From assembly GCA_009889605.1 (NCBI GenBank), contig WUQU01000154.1, positions 1-33,897 of the forward strand: a stretch of DNA of 33,897 nt, written 5' to 3'. This document shows positions 27,450-33,897 of the stretch, one piece after another. The stretch comes from Candidatus Bathyarchaeota archaeon. GTDB taxonomy: Archaea > Thermoproteota > Bathyarchaeia > Bathyarchaeales > Bathycorpusculaceae. Each line of letters opens with the position of its first letter. Positions within the stretch are counted from its first letter, which is position 1. The notes under the pieces were generated by a model. That model was not told where the DNA came from. It was given only the letters and a program-made list of their open reading frames with translations, and made no database searches. Position numbers and translations under genes: made by a program.

Positions 27450-27653
27450 TTGGCGATTGAACGGGCAATACAATGTGCCATGTTCATCCTAATATTAGCA
27501 GGTTTATTTGGAATAAGCGCTTGGGCAAGTTATGCTTACCTAAGCGAGGCACATCCAGTTCTGGAAGTTGCGGTCACAGCGTTGAGTTGGGGAGTTATCC
27601 TCCTATTTCTTTATGTAAGCTTCAAAAAGCTAGAGTGGAACTGGTGGAGTTGA
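27450..27653 (+). CDS. Small membrane protein, two predicted TM segments
   Basis: 67 aa: AMFILILAGLFGISAWASYAYL and VLEVAVTALSWGVILLFLYVSF; TTG start. Confidence 0.6.
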   Translation: MAIERAIQCAMFILILAGLFGISAWASYAYLSEAHPVLEVAVTALSWGVILLFLYVSFKKLEWNWWS

Positions 27654-27678
27654 AAAGTCAAAGCGTCCGCTAGTTATG

Positions 27679-28071
27679 CTATTTTGTCCGCACAATTTTT
27701 ACTTTGCCAAGTATCCGCCAATACTCGATTTCAACGCCCGGAGCAAGCTTCGCCTTTAAATCTTCCTCTTCAGGGTAAGGAGCATCTAAATACTCGTAGG
27801 TTTCAAGGTCCATGATCTGAACATTAGAAGGTGTTGTGGCGAAAACCTGCCCGCTTCTTTTCTCGATTATTGGCACTTCTGCTGTAGCATCCACTGGTTT
27901 AACAATGCTTCTTTTTGCACCGTCAAATATGCCTATAGCAACTATCCTAGCTTTAGCTGAACCATGTTTTCCAGGTTTAGACTTGGTTATCTCAACTATC
28001 CGACATGGTTCGCCGTCAACAATAAGGTACCCGCCTTCCCTTAAACTGCCAACATCAACAGGCTTGCTCAC
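27679..28071 (-). CDS. eif5a: Translation initiation factor aIF5A
   Basis: LREGGYLIVDGEPCRIVEITKSKPGKHGSAKARIVAIGIFDGAKRS; hypusination loop KPGKHGSAK. Confidence 0.97.
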   Translation of the reverse strand: MSKPVDVGSLREGGYLIVDGEPCRIVEITKSKPGKHGSAKARIVAIGIFDGAKRSIVKPVDATAEVPIIEKRSGQVFATTPSNVQIMDLETYEYLDAPYPEEEDLKAKLAPGVEIEYWRILGKVKIVRTK

Positions 28072-28118
28072 ACCATCACCAGCTTAACCGTTTCACCACA
28101 GCAATTTTAAACAACACC

Positions 28119-28128
28119 AATATATAAG
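28119..28128 (+). promoter_or_regulatory. Putative TATA element (aatatataag) upstream of nadK
   Basis: TATA-like motif about 45 nt upstream of the GTG start at 28172, in the divergent eif5a/nadK intergenic region. Confidence 0.4.
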
Positions 28129-28171
28129 TTAAGATTATTAAAAGGCGTGTTTAATATCGAAGGGAGAAAAA

Positions 28172-29026
28172 GTGTTCAAAAGCGTAGGCCTAGTAGCACG
28201 CTTCGACAAAAGAAAAGCAGTAAAACTCACAGAAAACCTAGCCGAATATCTAAGAAAAAGGAACCTTGAGGTTTACGTTGAAGAAACGTTAAAAAATAAA
28301 GTAAAAACCAATGAAAACTTACAGCCACTAGAAAATATGAGGACCGATTTCATAGTTACGGTTGGCGGGGATGGAACCATTTTAAGGACATGTATAGCTA
28401 TTCCAAACCCTGAAACCCCTATTCTGGCAGTGAACATGGGTGTCAGAGGTTTTCTAACGGAAGTGTCACCTAAAGAGGCGTTTACGGCTGTAGACAAATG
28501 TTTGAGAGGAGAATTCAAAATAGAAAAATGTGCAAAGCTATCTGTAAACGTTGAAAACGCAAAAATTCCAGATGCACTAAACGAAGTGACAATATCAGTG
28601 GACGAGCCTGTTAAAATTCTCTATGCAAGAGTCTCCAAAAACAATGAACATATTCTAGAGTGCCAAGCTGATGGACTGTTGATAGCCACGCAAACAGGCT
28701 CCACGGGGTATTCACTTTCAGCAGGAGGCCCTGTGCTAGATCCACATGTTGAGGCCTTTGTTTTGACGCCTATATGTGCTTTAAGTGTTTTACGCTCCAT
28801 AGTTTTTCCAGCAGATTCCAAAATTACAGTGGAGGTTCTAAGGCCAAGAAAGGTTATGGTTGTTGTGGACGGCGCCTACAAACGAATCATAGAAGCCAAG
28901 CTTCCAAGATTCACGGTTACACGTTCAAAACACGAGGCGGCGTTCATAAGGTTTCAGGAAAACTTCTATCACCGCTTAAGGACTAGGCTGCTATTCCATG
29001 GAGTTGGAGGAAAAAATAACGGCTAA
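28172..29026 (+). CDS. nadK: NAD(+) kinase
   Basis: VTVGGDGTILRTC; ILAVNMGVRGFLTEV; LNEVTI; ADGLLIATQTGSTGYSLSAGGPVLDP; GTG start. Confidence 0.96.
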   Translation: MFKSVGLVARFDKRKAVKLTENLAEYLRKRNLEVYVEETLKNKVKTNENLQPLENMRTDFIVTVGGDGTILRTCIAIPNPETPILAVNMGVRGFLTEVSPKEAFTAVDKCLRGEFKIEKCAKLSVNVENAKIPDALNEVTISVDEPVKILYARVSKNNEHILECQADGLLIATQTGSTGYSLSAGGPVLDPHVEAFVLTPICALSVLRSIVFPADSKITVEVLRPRKVMVVVDGAYKRIIEAKLPRFTVTRSKHEAAFIRFQENFYHRLRTRLLFHGVGGKNNG

Positions 29027-29582
29027 TCTAGGCAAGCGTATTGTAATTTTGGACACTTCAGCTTTTATAGCGGGTTTTGACCCATTTTCAATAAATGAAG
29101 AGCAATACTCGGTTCCAGCGGTTGAAGGAGAAGTTGCTGGAAACTCTATGGCTTGGCTTAGATTTAAAACCGCTGTGGAAAGCGGAAAACTAAAAGTAAA
29201 AATGCCAGAAAACATTTTCCTAGAGAAAGCCAAAGCTTCAGCAACAATTGTTGGAGATGCCTTCTTGCTTTCAGAAACAGACTTCCAAGTTTTAGCGTTA
29301 GCCCTCCAGTTTAAAATACAAGGCTGCTCGCCGCTTGTAGCCACCGACGACTACTCTATACAAAATGTTGCAAAACATTTAGGGATAGAATTCGCTTCCC
29401 TAGCAACTTTTGGGATAAAGCGTTTCTTGAAATGGATGAGATACTGCCCCGCTTGCCGCAGAAAATATCCCGCAGATTACAAGTTTCGAATATGCCAGAT
29501 ATGCGGCACAGAATTGAAAAGAAAAACTTCAAGGAAAAACTATAAGCAAAAAAGCGGAAATAATAACGGGGAGGTTAAATGA
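28998..29582 (+). CDS. nob1: Nob1-like rRNA-maturation endonuclease (PIN domain + zinc ribbon)
   Basis: VILDTSAFIAGFDP PIN motif; LVATDDYSIQNVAKHLGI; C-terminal CPACRRKYPADYKFRICQICG. Overlaps nadK by 29 nt. Confidence 0.93.
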   Translation: MELEEKITANLGKRIVILDTSAFIAGFDPFSINEEQYSVPAVEGEVAGNSMAWLRFKTAVESGKLKVKMPENIFLEKAKASATIVGDAFLLSETDFQVLALALQFKIQGCSPLVATDDYSIQNVAKHLGIEFASLATFGIKRFLKWMRYCPACRRKYPADYKFRICQICGTELKRKTSRKNYKQKSGNNNGEVK

Positions 29583-30154
29583 GTTTTACCGAGAGAAAAG
29601 CACTCTATTTTCAGAACACCGGTAAAGAGAACACAGATATCTTATTAAATTTTGTAAAGGAATATGCGGAAAAGGAAGGCTTAAGAAATATTGTCGTTGC
29701 TTCAACAACGGGTGAGACAGGGGCAAAGGCATCCAAAGTTTTCAAGGGATATAACGTTGTAGTCGTTACACATTGTTTTGGCTTTCGAAGATTAGGCGAA
29801 AATGAGTTAAAAGAGAATTACAAGCGAGAAATTTTGGAAAACGGCGCAAAACTATTCACTGGAACCCATGTTTTGAGCAGTGTTGAACGTGCAATACGCG
29901 AGAATTTTAACGCAATCGGGCCTTTGGAATTGATTGCTAACACTCTAAGACTTATGGGTGAGGGAACAAAGGTGTGCGTGGAAATCACATTGATGGCGGC
30001 AGACGCAGGCTTAATCCCCATAGATAGAGATAGCATTGCAATTGCAGGAACAGGTAGAGGAGCAGACACTGCCCTTAGAATACAGCCAGCAAACACTCAA
30101 AGATTTTTCGATTTAAAAATAAAAGAAGTAATAGCAAAACCATTAAATTTCTAA
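29579..30154 (+). CDS. Stand-alone pyruvate kinase C-terminal (alpha/beta) domain protein
   Basis: YFQNTGKENTDILLNFVKEYAEKEGLRNIVVASTTGETGAKASKVFKGYNVVVVTHCFGF...GTGRGADTALRIQPAN; 4-nt ATGA overlap with nob1; no TIM-barrel or kinase domain. Confidence 0.85.
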   Translation: MSFTERKALYFQNTGKENTDILLNFVKEYAEKEGLRNIVVASTTGETGAKASKVFKGYNVVVVTHCFGFRRLGENELKENYKREILENGAKLFTGTHVLSSVERAIRENFNAIGPLELIANTLRLMGEGTKVCVEITLMAADAGLIPIDRDSIAIAGTGRGADTALRIQPANTQRFFDLKIKEVIAKPLNF

Positions 30155-30178
30155 ATAAACACCAATAAGCGTTTCTAA

Positions 30179-31522
30179 TTATTTCTCTTTTTCAACCTCT
30201 CTTACAACGTCTGTGATTATTTCTAATGCGGAATCCACAAGCTCTCGGGTTATATTGAGGGGTGGTGCAATTCTTATTGTGGAAACTCCGCAGGTGATCA
30301 CGGCAACTCCGCGTCTCCATGAACGCAAAATGATTTCATTCGCCTTTTCTGGTGCAGGTTTCTTGTCCTCCTTGTTTGCCACAATTTCCATACCAATCAT
30401 CAAGCCCTTCCCTCTAACGTCTCCTACAATGCTGCTTTCCTCCTTGAGCTCTTCAAGCCTTTTAAAAATGTGGGTTCCCTGTTTTGTCGCGTTTTCCAAC
30501 AGTCTTTCTTCTTTAATAACTTCTATGACGGCTATGGCTGCAGCGCATGATAAAGGATTTCCGCCGAAAGTGCTTGCGTGGGAACCTCCAGTCCAGTCCA
30601 TGATTTTCGCCTTTGCAACCGTTGCACCTAAGGGTAAACCTGAAGCTAAAGCTTTGGCGACGCACAGTATGTCTGGTTCAATGTTCCAGTGTTCAATGGC
30701 GAACCATTTGCCGGTTCTGCCCATTCCCGATTGCACTTCATCGTCTATTAGTAAAAGCCCATATTTGTCGGCAAGCTTTTTCAGGCGTTGAAAGTATTCG
30801 GGTGGTGGAACAATGTATCCGCCTTCACCTTGGATTGGTTCAAAAAGTATTGCGGCAACGTCTTCTGGGGGAGTGTACTTCTGCAGGACATATTCGTCTA
30901 TGAAATCTATGCACCAGTATTGGCAGTCTGGATGGGTTTGCTTGAAGGGACACCGGTAGCAGTAAGGGTATGGGACATGAGTGACCCCGGGCATCAGAGG
31001 GAAAAAGTAACGCCTTTGAGCTGGTTTGCTGGCGGTGAAAGACAAAGCGCCTATTGTCCGCCCGTGAAAAGCATTCACAAAGCCTACAAACAGATGTCTT
31101 CTGGTATGCCATTTAGCCAGCTTAACCGCTGCTTCAACTGCTTCTGTTCCGCTGCTACTGAAAAAAGTTTTCTTTTCAAAACTTCCAGGAGCAATTTCCG
31201 CAAGCTTTTCAGCTAGGGCGACAACCTCATTGTAGTAGAAGTCTGTGTTAGAATAATGGAGAAAACGCTCACACTGATTTTTTATTGCTTCAACCACTTT
31301 AGGGTGGCATTGCCCAACGTTTAGGCATACTAACCCAGAGTTGAAGTCTATATACTCGTTGCCGTCAACATCTCTAACTATGCAGCCCTTGCCGGATTCA
31401 ACGACGAGAGGATAAAAACGTATATAGGAGGGGGAAATCACACGTTCATCTCGCTTGATAAGCTCCCTTGCTTTTGGCCCAGGCGGGGTTACAACTATTT
31501 TAGGATAACCAGCCATTTTCAT
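30179..31522 (-). CDS. Class-III PLP-dependent aminotransferase (4-aminobutyrate/acetylornithine aminotransferase family)
   Basis: DVDGNEYIDFNSGLVCLNVGQCHPKVVEAI; FFSSSGTEAVEAAVKLA; LLIDDEVQSGMGRTGKWFAIEHWNIEPDI; GGSHASTFGGNPLSCAAAIAVI. Confidence 0.95.
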   Translation of the reverse strand: MKMAGYPKIVVTPPGPKARELIKRDERVISPSYIRFYPLVVESGKGCIVRDVDGNEYIDFNSGLVCLNVGQCHPKVVEAIKNQCERFLHYSNTDFYYNEVVALAEKLAEIAPGSFEKKTFFSSSGTEAVEAAVKLAKWHTRRHLFVGFVNAFHGRTIGALSFTASKPAQRRYFFPLMPGVTHVPYPYCYRCPFKQTHPDCQYWCIDFIDEYVLQKYTPPEDVAAILFEPIQGEGGYIVPPPEYFQRLKKLADKYGLLLIDDEVQSGMGRTGKWFAIEHWNIEPDILCVAKALASGLPLGATVAKAKIMDWTGGSHASTFGGNPLSCAAAIAVIEVIKEERLLENATKQGTHIFKRLEELKEESSIVGDVRGKGLMIGMEIVANKEDKKPAPEKANEIILRSWRRGVAVITCGVSTIRIAPPLNITRELVDSALEIITDVVREVEKEK

Positions 31523-31553
31523 TCCAGCAGAGGTTAACCATTAGAAAGACGAT

Positions 31554-31562
31554 TTTATATAA
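31554..31562 (-). promoter_or_regulatory. TATA box (TTATATAAA) for the aminotransferase gene
   Basis: Strong TATA match centred about 36 nt upstream of the start at 31522, consistent with a very short leader. Confidence 0.5.
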
Positions 31563-31617
31563 CTATCTCTGAAAACCCTAATTTCTGCTAAACAGATTCA
31601 ACGCTCACAAAATATAT

Positions 31618-31649
31618 TAGAATATTTTTATTCTATTTTTTTATTCTAT
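31618..31649. repeat. TAGAATA repeat cluster with perfect 7-bp inverted repeat
   Basis: TAGAATA(31618-31624)-TTTT-TATTCTA(31629-31635), then a second TATTCTA at 31642-31648; direct repeat tttttattctat at 31625-31636 and 31638-31649. Confidence 0.7.
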
Positions 31650-31685
31650 ATTGTGGATTGTTCCAACTGCGTATGTAACAGTGGT

Positions 31686-32018
31686 TTAGGGTTTTGCCAC
31701 GGTGATTTCAATTATTGAAACGTTTGTCTTTTGTCCCTCGCCTCTTGTAACTTCTTCGGTGCCTATGGAAATATCTTTCAGCTGCAAGTCCTTGAGAAAA
31801 GCGCGTCTTAACAACTCAACGGTGTCCACGGCTCTGCTGATTGCACGCCCCCTAGCTTTTATAACAACTTTTTGAGCGCCAGAATTAAAGAATGTTAGGC
31901 AGGCAACCACATAGTTCATTATTGGTTTCTTACCGATAAGCACCGTGTTCTCGTTTACCTGCACAGTTTTTGTCACCTTTTCCTCCTTCACGGGTTTCTT
32001 CTGCTTTTCTTCAGACAT
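31686..32018 (-). CDS. albA: DNA/RNA-binding protein Alba
   Basis: VLIGKKPIMNYVVACLTFFNSGAQKVVIKARGRAISRAVDTVELLRRAFL...IEITVAKP. Confidence 0.97.
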   Translation of the reverse strand: MSEEKQKKPVKEEKVTKTVQVNENTVLIGKKPIMNYVVACLTFFNSGAQKVVIKARGRAISRAVDTVELLRRAFLKDLQLKDISIGTEEVTRGEGQKTNVSIIEITVAKP

Positions 32019-32126
32019 GTTCTACCTCCTTTAACTCCTTTTGACGATTGACGCCGACATGTAGCAGACATATCATTACTTCTTTGAGATTCTTATATTT
32101 TTCCGTGAATTCCCGAGGGCTAGTGC

Positions 32127-33875
32127 TCAGATGAGTAACAAAAAGGAAATTAGAAGTAGGAAGGTAGCCGTAAATAATGGAACAATGATTCTTTTAGCCC
32201 TCTGGACTGCTTTATCAGGGAGCAAACATAATTTTTCCAGATGCTTCTGCCCAATAACTCTAACTTTTGGAACAGTTACGCTTCGGCAGCCAAATTTAGC
32301 TGGTTCTAAACCCGCTATTGCCGTGTTTACTGCCTCTTTAATGTAGGCAATTAGCTTTCCATGGTCTATAACTTCGCCTATAGGATGATAACCTCGCTTG
32401 TTTAACGTTAGAGCATTTACGGAATGGGTGTCTGTGGTGAAAACTTCGCCTTCGGCTATACCTAAAGAGCCTAGAGCAGAAAGTATTTTTTCACGCAAAC
32501 CGGGAACCATGTTGTTTCCGTCGATAACAACGTAGGCCGCCTTTTGTTTTCCAACTTCAACAACTATTGCGGTTATGCCGCCTTGGCCCATGCCATCTCG
32601 GAGGCCAAAATCTTTCGGCATTATGGTGGACACTCCAACCTTAAAAGGCAGTTTATTCAAAGAAGCCGCTTTTTCTATACATGAAACGGCAACTGTTTTT
32701 AGCGCGTCTAACGCCTCTTTTGGATTTACAATTCCGTTTATGCTGTTGTGGGCGTTTATAACCATGCATGATTGAAATCCATGTTTTTCAGCTTCTTTTT
32801 GAACAAAGAGCCCCAGTTCTTGAGGGAAATCTTCAGTAGTGTTTGGGGCTAGGGAAAAAGCAATCAGGGCAGATTTACCGAAAAATTGGCAAGATGCCGT
32901 AGCAAAACCGTTACATATTTTTACGAAGGGTGTCGCTGCAGTCTCAGAGGCCTCAAAGTTCACCGCGTTGACTACATATTCTATTACTTTTTGGTTCTGA
33001 GCTTGAGAAGTCAAATCAAGCTCATGCCCAAGCAACCCGAGGGGCACACAAGCAGCGCAGTTAAACTTTTGTTCCAAGGCTGTTTTGAGTAAGAAAGGTA
33101 AAATACTGCTGCCAACATTTTTGAATGGTCCTGGATGAACAGAGGGAATAAGCATGACCGCTTTGGATTTACGCCCTTCAAACTTTGCAATTAAAGCTTC
33201 GATGTCTTTTTCTTCGCTTAGCTTCTCTAAGAGAGCCTCAAAAGGAGCATTCAAATCTGCAATCCAGTTTAGCAGAAAAGCCCTAAGAATTGAAAGGGAA
33301 GACATTCCTACAAGTTTTTCACCAACACGGTTTAGCAAATAAATGAAAGAGAAACTTGAAAAGATGCTGATAACCAGCGCGTAGAAAGTGAAGAGCAAAA
33401 CGATCCCAATGTCGGCAGTATTCACCCATAAAGCCATGAAGGGGAGTATACATAAAAAAGGCTGAAGAACAGAAAATGCAAAAAAGCGAGTACGCCCAAC
33501 AGATGACGTTGCATAAATTGCAATAAAGCGGAGAATTAGGACGGCTGAAAAGCCGATTAAGCAGAGCCTAACCGCCCATACAGAACCAAAAAATGCAGAC
33601 GTAACCCAGCCCATAAGAATAAAGAGAAGCCATAAAACCCAGCTGTAAAGGGAAAGCGCCGCGGTTCTCCTTAAGTTGTAAATTGCATCGTGTTTTAAAA
33701 TGAAGGTACATGAAACATAATTAGAAATCATTGTCGCAATAAAAAGGATAAAGCCTAAAAGCAGCCCATTAATCAAACCTCTAAGAGAGAAGGATATGCT
33801 GAGTGCAGATAGCAGTCCGCGAAATATGCAAAAAAGCGCTGAAAACAAAATTATGTTTCTGTATGAGGGAAGCAT
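32127..33875 (-). CDS. DUF2070 family membrane protein
   Basis: N-terminal multi-TM region followed by a soluble domain (MLIPSVHPGPFKNVGSSILPFLL; DTHSVNALTLNKRGYHPIGEVID); C-terminal TM. Confidence 0.92.
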   Translation of the reverse strand: MLPSYRNIILFSALFCIFRGLLSALSISFSLRGLINGLLLGFILFIATMISNYVSCTFILKHDAIYNLRRTAALSLYSWVLWLLFILMGWVTSAFFGSVWAVRLCLIGFSAVLILRFIAIYATSSVGRTRFFAFSVLQPFLCILPFMALWVNTADIGIVLLFTFYALVISIFSSFSFIYLLNRVGEKLVGMSSLSILRAFLLNWIADLNAPFEALLEKLSEEKDIEALIAKFEGRKSKAVMLIPSVHPGPFKNVGSSILPFLLKTALEQKFNCAACVPLGLLGHELDLTSQAQNQKVIEYVVNAVNFEASETAATPFVKICNGFATASCQFFGKSALIAFSLAPNTTEDFPQELGLFVQKEAEKHGFQSCMVINAHNSINGIVNPKEALDALKTVAVSCIEKAASLNKLPFKVGVSTIMPKDFGLRDGMGQGGITAIVVEVGKQKAAYVVIDGNNMVPGLREKILSALGSLGIAEGEVFTTDTHSVNALTLNKRGYHPIGEVIDHGKLIAYIKEAVNTAIAGLEPAKFGCRSVTVPKVRVIGQKHLEKLCLLPDKAVQRAKRIIVPLFTATFLLLISFLLLI

Positions 33876-33897
33876 GAAAAGGGATGAGTAGTGCTTA

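Noticed and set aside
30213-30791. 192 aa plus-strand ORF opposite the aminotransferase
   Set aside because: Shadow ORF within a well-supported PLP enzyme gene.
1-33897. tRNA, rRNA, CRISPR arrays, transposons or prophage
   Set aside because: Intergenic regions are short and showed no cloverleaf-like element, spaced direct-repeat array, transposase or integrase motif on reading.

Overview
This looks like a gene-dense archaeal chromosomal segment. A Bathyarchaeia-like or related lineage is my guess from gene content and protein style; I have not tested it. Most of it is information-processing housekeeping: RNA polymerase subunits Rpo7/RpoE', Spt4, Rpo4/RpoF and Rpo11/RpoL; ribosomal proteins S24e, S27ae, S19, L2, L23, L4, L3, L10e and L21e; Csl4, Dph2, KsgA, a HemK2-like methyltransferase, Pus10, SRP54, Nob1, aIF5A, Alba and an XPD-type helicase. 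Metabolic genes include PEP synthase, NAD kinase, a GTP-dependent dephospho-CoA kinase, a dCTP deaminase-family protein, a class-III aminotransferase and a CysC-like kinase. No rRNA, tRNA, CRISPR array, transposase or integrase was recognised. I do not see clear proof of a new multi-gene system. The most notable signals are: (1) a secreted PQQ/beta-propeller-type gene at the left edge, broken by at least five frameshifts plus an in-frame TAG; (2) an S10-type ribosomal operon that stops after S19; (3) a SecB-like small protein next to that break; (4) an accessory island at 8.8-12.1 kb (CysC-like kinase, metallophosphoesterase, GIY-YIG/DUF123, APH-like kinase) between housekeeping blocks; (5) a stand-alone pyruvate-kinase C-terminal domain translationally coupled to Nob1 and NAD kinase; (6) an RNase III-like protein with a degenerate signature; (7) an XPD-like helicase with an extra N-terminal zinc ribbon; and (8) a TAGAATA repeat/hairpin between albA and the aminotransferase gene.
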